Shown: positions 26,818-36,023, counted from the first letter of the stretch. The stretch: 64,000 bases of DNA from Aestuariivivens sediminicola (GCF_022662015.1 NZ_JAKMCM010000005.1:186001-250000), one strand, 5' to 3'. Notes: generated by a model from the sequence alone, not told the origin. Numbers and translations: made by a program.

Positions 26818-29586
26818 TCAGATGTCTTTTTCAATAAAATCGATTTCTGGATTACAGATTTCTATGATGATCTTTTTAAGTTCATTTTCAAATGCGGCCA
26901 GGGTGTGTTCAGTGATTAATGTCACCTTTTTCGACCCCCTTCCATTTTTGTCTTTTTTGGAAAACTTGATAATGCCCGAACTTAAGTTTTTAAAGGATAG
27001 AATCCCTGCTTCCATGGGTAAATCAATTTGATTTGATTTGTGCATCATATAAGCATAGGTCAATACCTGGAAACTTTTGCTGTATTTTGTATAATCTGTG
27101 GTGAGGTCTTCCCAGTTAACCACATCCAAATGATTTTGAAGGACGTTCCCAGTCTTATAATCAATTATTCTGGTCATGCCATTGTATTCATCGACCCGAT
27201 CGACCTTACCTCTGAGGTGCACTTGAAAATTAATTTCAGGGATTTCAATTGGGATGTGATTGTTGGCTTCAACAGCACGTATTTTTATCCTATGACCTGA
27301 TTCCAATTCTTTAATTTCATAGTTTAGGAAATTGTAAATGTACCTTTTGGTAATTTCATAAATAATAAGGTTTTTACCCTTCCTGATATCCCCTTCCCTA
27401 TAGACCTGTTTGAAGTGATACCTCACTCTATCGGCAATTTGCGGTTTTAGAGCTTTGATGTTGCCGACCGAGAGATATTCCCCAACAAAGGGCTTGTAAA
27501 AGTCTTCCAGAGTGTTATGAACTACGGTACCCAGGGTATTGAACGCTATGGTTTCTTCAACATCTTCCAGGTCTTTAATGCCGAGAATTTTTTCCTGGTA
27601 AAAATCTAAGGGATTCCGTATATAGTTGGTTAATGAAGAAGGTGAAAATCCTTTTTCAGCGACAGATTTGAGCCTGTTTAAGACCGTATTGGTCTTCTGT
27701 ATTTGAATTAATGAGGGTTTTATTATCGGAACCTTGGGTGCTACGATGTCGTGCGATAGCTCATGTATGCCTTCAATTTCCATTTGGGTAATGAACCTGC
27801 TCTTTTCTCCGCCATTCAGGGCATCAGCTTCTGTATTGTACAAGAGGTATATGTTTTTGGCACGTTGCAAAAGCCTGTAAAAATGATAGGTGTAAACGGC
27901 GTCCTTTTCTTTGTAGGTTGGCAGGTTGTTTTCTAATTTAACATCGAAGGGAATAAACGAATGCGTCGTTTTCCCGGAAGGCAACAGACCTTCATTTACA
28001 GATGCTATAATCACTGTTTCAAAGTCTAATACCCTTGATTCCAGCATCCCCATTATTTGGAGACCTTGTAAGGGTTCTCCATGGAAATCCAGGGTTTCCA
28101 GATTCAGGAGCTCCTTGTACAGGCCATATAAGGTTGAAATATCCTTTATATGATGGTAGGTCTCGTTCAATCTGTGCAGTTCATTGAATAAGGTATTAAA
28201 GCGGAAGAGATACTCAAGAGCTAGTATGTTAGCGGATTTATCCTGGTCTAAATGTGTTTTCAACAGCAGAATGAGCCGCCTGCAGTTTTCAATAATACCA
28301 TGTATCGGGCCTTGCCAACTGGAGAATAGCATATCCAGCACAGCATCGCAGTCCTCAGTCATTCCTTTTAACTGGGACATCGTTAAATACACCAGATTAT
28401 TTCTGTTAATACTGTTCATAATAACGGTGCTATAATCGGTGTCCTTTTTTAAAAACAAGGGCCTGATAAACTGATGGGACACCAATTTAATGACATCCTT
28501 AAAATAAAATGCGCTTGCCTGCTTTTTATGAATCTCGAATAAACTTTTAAAGAGCGATGCCAGGGGGACGGACTTTAATGGCAGGCCCATGGTAATGTTT
28601 ACGGCATCAAGCTCCTTCGGAAGGCTATTCAACAATGGGGTTAACAGGTTTTCATCGCCCAGGACTACAGCTGTATTTTCCAATGATCCTTTTTTTCGGT
28701 TGATGTCCTCTAAAAGTGTCCCTATATATTTAGCCTGTCCCACTTGTTTTGGAACACCAAATACAGCTACGTTTTTTGGAGTGCTGTAAAAGGTACTCAC
28801 CCAGTTAAAATCATGCCGCCGGAAATACGGCCATTGTTTTTTATAAGCTCTTATAAAGAGACCCGCGTCATGTATAGTGTTTTCAAGAAATACAGCGTCT
28901 ATATCCCAATATATGCTGGCCAAATCGTTTTCCAGTAACTCCTGAATGATCGTTTCTTCGGCAGCATTTAAAGCATTGAATCCTAAAAAAACATGATATT
29001 TATTTGGATGGTTTTGAATATAGGATTCTATGTTATTTACAGCTTCGCGGTATACCAGCCCCTGATATCCTGTTTTTTTTTCAAGAAGTGCGTTCGAGAA
29101 ATGGCTGTAATAGGTGTGTAATTTATTCCAGAAGGACAGGTATTTTTTAATGAAATCAGTTTGAGGTTCATCAAGGGACCAATGATGCTGTTCGATCTCC
29201 TTGATTGCACTTAAATAGTTGAAGATCTTTTCCTGGGAGACTAGATGGCGATCAATCTCATTAAAGTCCTGAAGTAAATGAGGGCCCCATTTCGAGAATG
29301 ATTCGAATGATTCAGTTTCGGATTCTGGTGTTAATTTTAGATAACTGTCATAAAATAAAAAAAGGAGCTCCGTGCTGCTTATTTTTTTAATCTGAGATAA
29401 GTCTTCAACAAACTCCTCTATACTCAGGATTTCTGGTGCCAAGATCGGAATGTTGCTAAATTTATGTAATTGATGCTTTAAAAAAAGCCCGGCTCTTCTA
29501 CTGGGTAAAATAAAAGTTGTTTCAGAGAGAGGCGTTTGCTTTTGGTGTAAATCGGTTAGAACATCAAGAATAAATGTAGTCATCAT
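26818..29586 (-). CDS. addB: AddB-like helicase/nuclease subunit (PD-(D/E)XK family)
   Basis: A 922-residue protein. The N-terminal TTFILPSRRAGLFLKHQL and the helicase-like middle (VIIASVNEGLLPSG) match the inactivated-helicase half of AddB. The C-terminal third is a RecB-type nuclease domain: FSPSSLTNYIRNPLDFY, and the catalytic IIDYKTG (Asp near residue 807). I see no four-cysteine iron-sulfur cluster as in Bacillus AddB. With the AddA-like subunit encoded upstream it should process double-strand breaks for recombination. Its start lies about 10 bases after a terminator-like hairpin that follows ompA and no separate promoter is visible. Confidence 0.85.
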   Translation of the reverse strand: MMTTFILDVLTDLHQKQTPLSETTFILPSRRAGLFLKHQLHKFSNIPILAPEILSIEEFVEDLSQIKKISSTELLFLFYDSYLKLTPESETESFESFSKWGPHLLQDFNEIDRHLVSQEKIFNYLSAIKEIEQHHWSLDEPQTDFIKKYLSFWNKLHTYYSHFSNALLEKKTGYQGLVYREAVNNIESYIQNHPNKYHVFLGFNALNAAEETIIQELLENDLASIYWDIDAVFLENTIHDAGLFIRAYKKQWPYFRRHDFNWVSTFYSTPKNVAVFGVPKQVGQAKYIGTLLEDINRKKGSLENTAVVLGDENLLTPLLNSLPKELDAVNITMGLPLKSVPLASLFKSLFEIHKKQASAFYFKDVIKLVSHQFIRPLFLKKDTDYSTVIMNSINRNNLVYLTMSQLKGMTEDCDAVLDMLFSSWQGPIHGIIENCRRLILLLKTHLDQDKSANILALEYLFRFNTLFNELHRLNETYHHIKDISTLYGLYKELLNLETLDFHGEPLQGLQIMGMLESRVLDFETVIIASVNEGLLPSGKTTHSFIPFDVKLENNLPTYKEKDAVYTYHFYRLLQRAKNIYLLYNTEADALNGGEKSRFITQMEIEGIHELSHDIVAPKVPIIKPSLIQIQKTNTVLNRLKSVAEKGFSPSSLTNYIRNPLDFYQEKILGIKDLEDVEETIAFNTLGTVVHNTLEDFYKPFVGEYLSVGNIKALKPQIADRVRYHFKQVYREGDIRKGKNLIIYEITKRYIYNFLNYEIKELESGHRIKIRAVEANNHIPIEIPEINFQVHLRGKVDRVDEYNGMTRIIDYKTGNVLQNHLDVVNWEDLTTDYTKYSKSFQVLTYAYMMHKSNQIDLPMEAGILSFKNLSSGIIKFSKKDKNGRGSKKVTLITEHTLAAFENELKKIIIEICNPEIDFIEKDI

Positions 29587-29590
29587 ATAA

Positions 29591-29624
29591 AAATAAAAAA
29601 CGCTTCGGATTACCGAAGCGTTTT
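29591..29624 (-). terminator. Terminator hairpin after the OmpA gene
   Basis: AAAACGCTTCGG and CCGAAGCGTTTT pair perfectly around a 4-nt loop (29597-29624) and, on the minus strand, continue into TTTTTTATTTTT. Stable GC-rich stem plus U-tract makes it a strong terminator for ompA. The addB-like start codon follows almost immediately at 29586. Confidence 0.9.
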
Positions 29625-29650
29625 ATAACTTATTTTATAATTGCTTTAGC

Positions 29651-31027
29651 TTATTTCGCCAAGTTAATTTCAACACGTCTGTTATTTGCTCTACCAGCTC
29701 TTGTCTTGTTGGTGTCTATTGGTTTAGACTCACCAAAACCAAGGGCAGAAAGTCTGAACTCATCTACACCATTTTCAACCAAGTATTCTTTTACTGAAAG
29801 CGCTCTCGCTTCAGAAAGCGACTGGTTTAATTTTTGACTACCAGTACTGTCAGTGTGACCTTCTACAGTAAACTTCGCTGTTGGATATTCGTTAAGAATT
29901 CCAATAATATCTTTCAATACAGCTTCAGATGCAGATTTGATAGTGGATTTTCCAAGATCGAATAAAATGGTCTTAGCATACTCATTCAAAGTCTTTTGAA
30001 TCTCTTCGGTTACTTCAGGACATCCGTTATTGGCTACAGTACCTTTAACGTCCGGACATTTGTCGTCTTTATCTAGAACGCCATCGCCATCGCCATCTGG
30101 CCATGGGCAACCTTTATTAGCGGCAGGACCAGGAGTGTTTGGACAGGCATCGTCGCCATCAGTTACACCGTCGCCATCAGCATCCGGACAACCAGCCAGG
30201 GCTTTTAAACCGGCAACAGAAGGACAGTTATCATCCTTGTCGGCAACGCCATCACCATCAGAATCTGGGCAGCCATTCAACTCAGCAGGACCAGCTTCAT
30301 TAGGACAGTCGTCTTTACTATCTTCTATACCATCACCGTCAGAATCCGGACATCCGTTGAATGCTTCTATACCAGGTACGTCAGGACAAGCATCATCCTT
30401 ATCGTAGATGCCATCACCATCCGTGTCTGTTCCACCAAATTTAATTGATAGACCGGCAGTATGCTGGAAATGGGTTTGTAAGTAATCTTCGAAAGCGTGT
30501 TTGTAAGCAGACTGAACGGTAAAACCAACATTGTCGCTAAACCATATATTGAAACCTAAAGTTCCGTTTAATGTTCCAGCTCCAATTTCGTCTACCCAGC
30601 TATAACCACCACCGACACCAAGAAACGGATCAAATGTACTCCACTCTAGTGCTTGGCCAAAGCTGTATTTAATGGTTCCATCTACACCGTAGTAAGATAA
30701 ATCATCAACGGAGATAGCTTCACCATTCGCATCTTCACCCCAATTTTCGATTTTATTTATGGATCCTGTTACACCAAAAGAAAAACCATCACCAATGTAC
30801 TTAGATACTGCAACACTAGATAATGAAGGTAAGATGTTATAATTATCTACATCGAAGTATTTACTAAATACGGTTTCACTGAATGGCGCACCATCACCAG
30901 AGGGGTAAGCATCAACTGCATTTACACCAATTGTAATTTGCCATGGATTGTTTTCGTCTTGCGCATTTGCGTTGCTATAACCAAGTACAAGCAACATAGC
31001 TAACAATAATCTGCTAAGATTTTTCAT
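29651..31027 (-). CDS. OmpA-family outer-membrane protein with calcium-binding TSP3 repeats
   Basis: A 458-residue protein: signal peptide (about 1-22, SNANAQ), an eight-stranded beta-barrel (about 25-210), then five or so thrombospondin type 3 repeats (DxDGDGxxDxxDxCPxxxG, about 212-330) and a peptidoglycan-binding OmpA domain (about 340-458) with [11 protein letters not shown] and [12 protein letters not shown]. It anchors the outer membrane to the cell wall and is among the most abundant proteins of flavobacteria. I start at the ATG at 31027; the frame opens two codons earlier only with a TTG. Promoter box at 31096, terminator at 29597. Confidence 0.93.
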   Translation of the reverse strand: MKNLSRLLLAMLLVLGYSNANAQDENNPWQITIGVNAVDAYPSGDGAPFSETVFSKYFDVDNYNILPSLSSVAVSKYIGDGFSFGVTGSINKIENWGEDANGEAISVDDLSYYGVDGTIKYSFGQALEWSTFDPFLGVGGGYSWVDEIGAGTLNGTLGFNIWFSDNVGFTVQSAYKHAFEDYLQTHFQHTAGLSIKFGGTDTDGDGIYDKDDACPDVPGIEAFNGCPDSDGDGIEDSKDDCPNEAGPAELNGCPDSDGDGVADKDDNCPSVAGLKALAGCPDADGDGVTDGDDACPNTPGPAANKGCPWPDGDGDGVLDKDDKCPDVKGTVANNGCPEVTEEIQKTLNEYAKTILFDLGKSTIKSASEAVLKDIIGILNEYPTAKFTVEGHTDSTGSQKLNQSLSEARALSVKEYLVENGVDEFRLSALGFGESKPIDTNKTRAGRANNRRVEINLAK

Positions 31028-31095
31028 ATTCAAAAGTTTAATTTTTAAGTGTTAATCGTAAACAAAAGTAAGTTGTTAATATGTATTAACAAAGA

Positions 31096-31103
31096 CAAAT
31101 ATA
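31096..31103 (-). promoter_or_regulatory. ompA promoter -7 box (TATATTTG)
   Basis: Exact TAnnTTTG on the minus strand, about 69 bases upstream of the ompA start codon. A TTG lies 25 bases further upstream, slightly beyond the usual spacing. The rest of the 225-base gap 31028-31252 is AT-rich with no gene seen. Confidence 0.6.
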
Positions 31104-31252
31104 TAAAAATATTAAAGACAGTTTAAATCAAGATTCAATATATATTCAGGATATTTCGAAGGGGATTATGATTTCCTAATGAGATTTAGTGGCTGCTTTT
31201 GTAATTTAAAACCTCTGCCGGTGTGTGGAAATACCTTCATTGAGGTGGGACT

Positions 31253-34200
31253 TCATGCCTCCAAAATGAGTGGTGCAGCGTTAAAGTAAACCAAGAACTT
31301 TTTTATAACCTTATAGTGCATCTGTTCTATAACATCCTGATATAGTTGCAATTGCTGCCTGTGAGTGGTGTTTTCTGCCCCGGTTTTGTAATCTATAATT
31401 ACCGCTTCATTATTCGAATTAATAACCAGGCGATCGGGTCTTAAGACCGTGTTTTGTTCTGTTATGATATCCCGTTCGTTGTATATAGTGAGGTTTGGCT
31501 CAAAATAAGAACTCAATTTTGGATGATTTACAACTGTTGTAATTTGCGTTTTTAGCAGTTCGGCTTGATGAGAATCCATAATACCATGATTGAGCAGATT
31601 GTTTAGGGCAAAATCAATATCTTCCCTGGTGCGTATCTGGGCCATAATATCGTGTACCAGATTTCCTTTTTCGATAGCTTCTTTCTGTCGTGTATCCCAC
31701 AAATACCCTGATTTTGTAACAATATTAATACGATGTGTTTTTTTGTCTGTCGATAACACCTGAGGAGCGGCTTGCGAACCGGTCGAGACCGGTTCCTTTT
31801 TATATGCTCTTTCCGGGGTTCCGAAAGCATAGTTTAGCTGGTCGTCTTTCCAAAGATTGAGCTCCTGTAAATAATGGATGAACATCTCCGAATAGCGCTT
31901 TGGCAAGACCTCTTTCTTAGCAGTGTTTTCATTTTTGCTTAGGATAAAAAGTTGCTCCTCCGCTCGCGTTAAAGCGACATACAGCAAATTTACATTGTCG
32001 AGTTCTTGTTTGGATTTGTGGTCATTGAAAATGGCTTCTCCGGTAGCGCCGTAATGTTCAAAATCCGCATTGAAGTTAAGAAGTGTATGAGTAAAGCCGT
32101 TGTAATCTTCGGGATTTAGAGGGTACCATTCTTTGGGGTCGCGCTCGGCATAGATGTTTAAATCCGCGAAAGGAAAGATAACCACTGGAAATTGCAGGCC
32201 CTTGGATTTATGGATGGTCATAATACTAAGGGCATCTTCCTGTTTTGGGGATGCCACGCCGAAGGTATCTTTCTTTTTATCGAAATAGTCCAGAAAGGCC
32301 GATAGATCTGAACCCGTTTTATTGAAAAACTCAAAGACCACATCCAAAAAGGATTGTACGTACGCATTGGAATGGTCTATCAAATGAAAACATCGAACCA
32401 GGGTCTCCGTAAGGTCATATAAGGACAACTGCAATAATGCTGTATAGTCAATATGAACCCCATAAGCCTTTAAGCCCTCAAATAATTCCGGTAAGGACTG
32501 GTCCAGGTGCTTCAGGAAAAAGGCATGTTTATCCTCAACCTTAAACATGATGGTTAAATGATTTAAAACGGCGACTTTAATGCTCGGGTTTTTTGGTTGT
32601 GACAAAAGCGTTAATACCTGAATTAGAAACTGTACTTCAGGCGAACTGGACAGCAGCAGTCCGTCCTCTGAAATGATGTTCATATGCTCCTGCGCTGAAA
32701 GATATGCGGCCACGTTTTTTTCGTCTTTCTTGTAACGGGTTAGAATACAGATATCGTTCAGGGCAAACCCATTTTGAAGACATTTCTGAATGGTTTGATA
32801 GATAACCTGGGCATAGACTGCATCCCGATCGTCGTCCTTTTCAATATTCAAAAACGACAGTTCAACATAGCCGGTGTCGCTTTTGGTTGGTATTTGATAA
32901 GAGCTGCGATAAAGGTTTTTGTAGGTATCCTTACTAAATAGCAGTTCGGATAAAAAACCGAAAAAACCATTGTTGAAACTTACAATTTCTGATAAGCTTC
33001 GGTAATTAAATTCGAGGTTTTCAATGACTTGTTTAATTGGAAAGGGCTCTGAAGTTCGGTTAAACAAATCAATAAACTGCTCTGCCACCCCGCCACGCCA
33101 TCTGTAGATGGCTTGTTTGGCGTCACCAACGATCATGACACTCCCATTTTCTGAAGACAGTGTATTTTCTAAAAGAGGGATTAAATTTTCCCATTGCATT
33201 TTTGAAGTGTCCTGAAACTCGTCAATAAAATAATGCTTAATTTTTTCACCCAGGCGTTCATAGATAAAGGGTATGGGCTGCTTATTGAGTTCATGGCTTA
33301 TAATACTGTTAAACTCCGAAATTAAAATCTTGTTCTGTTCTGTCTTCAAGGTTTCTATTTCATTACTTATGGCGTTCAATACGGACAGCGGTGTTAAGTT
33401 CCTGTAAAAGGCAGTTGAAAATTTAAGTTGATAAACATCGCGTTTTGTATCGTAAAAGGCTTTCGCTATTTGTGGCTGTATCGCGTCGATTGCTGAAGCA
33501 ACGGTATTTGAAACGCGTTTTGGGTATAGGATTTTATGTTCTAAATCTTCCTGCCATTTGGCGTTAAAGTTAATATCGAAATTTTGCTGGCTAAGGTTTG
33601 AAAAGTGTTTGGGGAGATACCCTGATGAAAAATCACTCGGTTCCAGACCGGCTTCATGGATGATATTAAGGATGTGACTGGCATCTGCTATGATTTGGGA
33701 CGTTAAGGCCCTTATAGCAGTGCTCAAATGCTGTTTAAGGTCCTTAAAATCCTGAAGGCTTTTGGTTGATAGGGATCTCATGTACGGACTGTCATTTTCA
33801 CTGAACAGAAGCTTGCCAATGGTATTGAGGTCATACACGATATCCCAGTGTTTGTCCTCATCGGCCTTTTCAATCGCGAAATCCACCAGTATATTTGTTA
33901 AAGCCTTATCTTCACCGGTCCGCGCAATTAAACTGTTTATAGCTTCGTTTAAGAAGGAATCTTGATCGAGCTCTACCTCAAAATTGAGAGGTAACTTTAA
34001 ATCGAAAGCAAAGGTTCTGATGAGGTTATGCGTAAAGCCATCAATTGTCGATATATTGAAACCCGCATAATTGTGTGCCATTCGATGTAACAGGTTTTTT
34101 GCCTTAAGGTGAAGTTGTTCCGGGGCCAAAGACAAATCGGAACAGAGATGGCCAAACATAGCACTTGGACGATCTAAAATAGTCACGTCTGAAAATTCCT

Positions 34201-34390
34201 TTAGCCTTTTTATGATGCGGTCTTTCATTTCGGTAACGGCCTTATTTGTGAAGGTAATGGCCAATGTGTTTTTAAAAAGGTAGGGGTTATCCGATTGCAA
34301 TAAAAGCTTTAAAAATGCCTCTACCAACGTATGGGTCTTTCCGCTTCCCGCTGATGCATTGTAAACCGTAAAAGAGCTGTTGTTATGCAC
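31253..34390 (-). CDS. addA: AddA-like UvrD/RecB helicase-nuclease
   Basis: A 1045-residue superfamily 1 helicase. Walker A ASAGSGKT (residues 12-19), motif Ia TFTNKAVTEMKDRI, Walker B DEFQDT (about residue 390), GDAKQAIYRWRGG, motif V SIMTIHKSKGLQFPVV and motif VI YVALTRAEEQL are all intact. A C-terminal RecB nuclease domain carries AVIIDYKTG (about residues 995-1003). It should form a break-processing complex with the AddB-like subunit 1.7 kb downstream on the same strand; the two are unusually separated by ompA. Confidence 0.9.
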   Translation of the reverse strand: MHNNSSFTVYNASAGSGKTHTLVEAFLKLLLQSDNPYLFKNTLAITFTNKAVTEMKDRIIKRLKEFSDVTILDRPSAMFGHLCSDLSLAPEQLHLKAKNLLHRMAHNYAGFNISTIDGFTHNLIRTFAFDLKLPLNFEVELDQDSFLNEAINSLIARTGEDKALTNILVDFAIEKADEDKHWDIVYDLNTIGKLLFSENDSPYMRSLSTKSLQDFKDLKQHLSTAIRALTSQIIADASHILNIIHEAGLEPSDFSSGYLPKHFSNLSQQNFDINFNAKWQEDLEHKILYPKRVSNTVASAIDAIQPQIAKAFYDTKRDVYQLKFSTAFYRNLTPLSVLNAISNEIETLKTEQNKILISEFNSIISHELNKQPIPFIYERLGEKIKHYFIDEFQDTSKMQWENLIPLLENTLSSENGSVMIVGDAKQAIYRWRGGVAEQFIDLFNRTSEPFPIKQVIENLEFNYRSLSEIVSFNNGFFGFLSELLFSKDTYKNLYRSSYQIPTKSDTGYVELSFLNIEKDDDRDAVYAQVIYQTIQKCLQNGFALNDICILTRYKKDEKNVAAYLSAQEHMNIISEDGLLLSSSPEVQFLIQVLTLLSQPKNPSIKVAVLNHLTIMFKVEDKHAFFLKHLDQSLPELFEGLKAYGVHIDYTALLQLSLYDLTETLVRCFHLIDHSNAYVQSFLDVVFEFFNKTGSDLSAFLDYFDKKKDTFGVASPKQEDALSIMTIHKSKGLQFPVVIFPFADLNIYAERDPKEWYPLNPEDYNGFTHTLLNFNADFEHYGATGEAIFNDHKSKQELDNVNLLYVALTRAEEQLFILSKNENTAKKEVLPKRYSEMFIHYLQELNLWKDDQLNYAFGTPERAYKKEPVSTGSQAAPQVLSTDKKTHRINIVTKSGYLWDTRQKEAIEKGNLVHDIMAQIRTREDIDFALNNLLNHGIMDSHQAELLKTQITTVVNHPKLSSYFEPNLTIYNERDIITEQNTVLRPDRLVINSNNEAVIIDYKTGAENTTHRQQLQLYQDVIEQMHYKVIKKFLVYFNAAPLILEA

Positions 34391-34452
34391 AAATAAAAAT
34401 TTGACTAAAGATAAAAACTATTAATAGTTCCATAACGATATATTATTTTTAA

Positions 34453-34477
34453 TTGAGGCGTTTTATCCGTAATTTTG
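34453..34477 (+). promoter_or_regulatory. sodA promoter
   Basis: TTG at 34453-34455 and TAATTTTG at 34470-34477, an exact TAnnTTTG. The 14-base spacing is short, so the -33 part is uncertain. The predicted start near 34484 gives a leader of about 30 nt. Confidence 0.55.
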
Positions 34478-34513
34478 TGAGAAAATAAATAGTAATAGTT
34501 AAAACAAAACATT

Positions 34514-35122
34514 ATGGCTTTTGAATTACCGGAATTAGGTTATGCATACGATGCATTAGAACCACATATAGATGCTCGGACCATGGAAATACATCATACC
34601 AAGCATCACGCAGGATATACCAATAATTTAAATAATGCAATTACAGGTACCGATTTAGAAGGTAAGTCTATTGAAGATATACTCACCAATCTGGACATGA
34701 GTGATGCTGCCGTACGAAACAATGGCGGTGGATTTTACAACCACTCCTTGTATTGGAGCGTCATGAATCCAGAGGGTAAAGGCTACTTGTCTGGGGAATT
34801 GAAGGACGCGATCGAATCTGCTTTTGGATCCAAGGAAGCATTTGTCGAAGCGTTTTCTAAGGCTGCGGCAACGCGTTTTGGCTCCGGCTGGGCCTGGTTA
34901 TGTGTTCATGAAGGCGGTAAAGTAGATATATGTTCTACACCCAATCAGGACAATCCGCTCATGCCGGGTGTTGGTTGCGGAGGAACCCCGATCTTAGGGA
35001 TTGATGTGTGGGAGCATGCCTATTATTTAAATTATCAAAACCGTCGTCCTGACTATATCAAGGCTTTCCTTAGTGTCATTAACTGGAATGAAGTGGAACG
35101 TCGCTATGCCGCATCAAAGTAA
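34514..35122 (+). CDS. sodA: Superoxide dismutase (Mn/Fe family)
   Basis: A 202-residue enzyme, normal length. Metal ligands are His27 ([12 protein letters not shown]), His77 (NHSLYW) and the Asp and His of [18 protein letters not shown]. The TPNQDNPL segment carries the Gln position typical of the manganese or cambialistic forms rather than the Fe type. No signal peptide, hence cytoplasmic; it removes superoxide. Monocistronic, with its own promoter; the transcript must pass the 91-bp repeats before the terminator at 35438-35477. Confidence 0.97.
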   Translation: MAFELPELGYAYDALEPHIDARTMEIHHTKHHAGYTNNLNNAITGTDLEGKSIEDILTNLDMSDAAVRNNGGGFYNHSLYWSVMNPEGKGYLSGELKDAIESAFGSKEAFVEAFSKAAATRFGSGWAWLCVHEGGKVDICSTPNQDNPLMPGVGCGGTPILGIDVWEHAYYLNYQNRRPDYIKAFLSVINWNEVERRYAASK

Positions 35123-35125
35123 GCA

Positions 35126-35358
35126 GCGAACCCATCGCAAAGCCATTTGGGATGGTGTGAGTCGCTTACCCTGAGCTTGGCCGAAGGGTCTTTTCGGGTT
35201 GATCGATTTACACTGAGCGAACCCATCGCAAAGCCATTTGGGATGGTGTGAGTCGCTTACCCTGAGCTTAGCCGAAGGGTCTTTTCGGGTTGATCGATTT
35301 ACACTAAGCGAACCCATCGCAAAGCCATTTGGGATGGTGTGAGTCGCTTACCCTGAGC
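35126..35358. repeat. Tandem repeat, 91-bp unit, 2.6 copies
   Basis: Units begin at 35126, 35217 and 35308 with GCGAACCCATCGC; the third stops after 51 bases. Copies differ at only a few bases. Each full unit contains the palindrome ACCCT-GAGCTTGGCCGA-AGGGT, which resembles the CTGAGCTTG(T)CGAAG repeat scattered through intergenic DNA of many bacteria, plus CCATC/GATGG and GCGA/TCGC dyads. It starts 3 bases after the sodA stop, so it is in the 3' UTR of sodA. It does not encode a credible protein. Confidence 0.9.
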
Positions 35359-35437
35359 AACTGCCTCATGTCCTGGAAGGAAGCTGAAGGTTTAGCTATG
35401 TATCGTGTTGCATAGGATGCCTTTGATAGGGTAGGAT

Positions 35438-35477
35438 AAAAAAAAATCACCTTAACCGGAGTTAAGGTGATTTTTTT
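35438..35477 (+). terminator. Bidirectional Rho-independent terminator after sodA
   Basis: AATCACCTTAAC (35445-35456) and GTTAAGGTGATT (35461-35472) pair perfectly around CGGA, flanked by A7 and T7, so it can act on both strands. It ends the sodA transcript; on the other strand it is the last stop for transcripts from the small RNA cluster. Confidence 0.9.
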
Positions 35478-35502
35478 ATTGAACAGGGTCTATATATAAA
35501 TG

Positions 35503-35571
35503 AAAAAGGTGAACAAGTGTCCACCTTTTTGCCCCAAATCTACCATAAACTTAACCTACTTATGTTATGGT
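35503..35571 (-). ncRNA. Candidate small RNA, copy 1 of 3
   Basis: On the minus strand a conserved 41-base core (35531-35571) begins ACCATAACATAAG, can close a 7-bp stem ACCATAA/TTATGGT, and ends TAGATTTGGGGC; it runs into a hairpin (GGTGGAC-ACTT-GTTCACC) flanked by A5 and T5. The hairpin pairs fully with one G-U on the minus strand, but would have an A-C mismatch on the plus strand. Promoter-like boxes lie just upstream at 35577-35604. Predicted length is about 70 nt. No reading frame is conserved. I do not recognise the family; the Rfam Flavo-1 family would be one to compare. Confidence 0.7.
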
Positions 35572-35576
35572 AATGA

Positions 35577-35604
35577 CAAACTTACGTCAGTTATCCGGAT
35601 TCAA
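35577..35604 (-). promoter_or_regulatory. Promoter of small RNA copy 1
   Basis: Minus-strand TTG (35602-35604), 17 bases, TAAGTTTG (35577-35584): an exact match to the TTG/TAnnTTTG pattern, placing the start at about 35571, the first base of the conserved core. Confidence 0.7.
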
Positions 35605-35713
35605 AAAATATTTTAGTTAAAATACTATTTTATTGGCTTAAAAGGGGATAAAGATGTAGCGGCGACATTGACATCATTAGATTTCGTTATTTAGGCCTCT
35701 TAAAATAGCGCAT

Positions 35714-35786
35714 AAAAAAAAGGCGAACGGAAGTTCACCTTTTTAGCCCCAAATCTACCATAAACTTAACCTACTTATGTTATGGT
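35714..35786 (-). ncRNA. Candidate small RNA, copy 2 of 3
   Basis: Same architecture as copy 1: core at 35745-35786 with the ACCATAA/TTATGGT stem, identical to copy 1 across the AACATAAGTAGGTTAAG loop, then a terminator hairpin GGTGAAC-TTCC-GTTCGCC with eight T. The hairpin sequence differs from copy 1 yet keeps pairing on the minus strand (a U-G pair), while the plus strand would have a C-A mismatch. A conserved CTTTTAAGCC and ACTAAAATATTT precede copies 1 and 2, so whole units were duplicated. Confidence 0.7.
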
Positions 35787-35790
35787 GATT

Positions 35791-35798
35791 CGAATATA
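35791..35798 (-). promoter_or_regulatory. -7 box of small RNA copy 2 (TATATTCG)
   Basis: One mismatch to TAnnTTTG and in the same place as the box of copy 1 relative to the core. The same variant TATATTCG precedes moxR (55061) and the aldehyde dehydrogenase gene (50713). No clear TTG at the right distance. Confidence 0.5.
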
Positions 35799-35917
35799 AA
35801 TGAGTCTTTTGCATCTGGGAAATATTTTAGTTGAACTACACAAATATCGGCTTAAAAGAATTGTAAGGAAAAACAGCGTTGGAACCGGAAGAATAAGGAA
35901 GTATAAAAAAAGGGCAT

Positions 35918-35990
35918 AAAAAAAGGCGAACGAGAGTTCACCTTTTTTTGCCCCAAATCTACCATGAACTTAACCTACTTATGTTATGGT
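35918..35990 (-). ncRNA. Candidate small RNA, copy 3 of 3
   Basis: Core at 35950-35990, differing from the other two by one base in the closing stem, then hairpin GGTGAAC-TCTC-GTTCGCC and seven T on the minus strand. The loop differs from both other copies while the stem is kept with a U-G pair. It is the copy nearest purF, whose stop lies about 115 bases upstream on the same strand. Confidence 0.7.
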
Positions 35991-35995
35991 GGTAC

Positions 35996-36023
35996 CAAAG
36001 TAAATCTAATTCACATATTTCAA
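35996..36023 (-). promoter_or_regulatory. Promoter of small RNA copy 3
   Basis: Minus-strand TTG (36021-36023), 17 bases, TTACTTTG (35996-36003; one mismatch to TAnnTTTG). Spacing is identical to that of copy 1. Confidence 0.6.

Noticed and set aside
30030-30407. 125-codon plus-strand frame opposite the OmpA gene
   Set aside because: It mirrors the DxDGDG repeats of the TSP3 region; repetitive S/P-rich product without start signals.
35114-35317. 67-codon minus-strand frame in the 91-bp repeats
   Set aside because: Its protein is just the tandem repeat translated; the frame overlaps the sodA end and lacks coding character.
35126-35990. Possible CRISPR array in the repeat-rich sodA-purF gap
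   Set aside because: Repeats are 91 bp in direct tandem without spacers, and the other set is three units with promoter and terminator; no cas genes are present.
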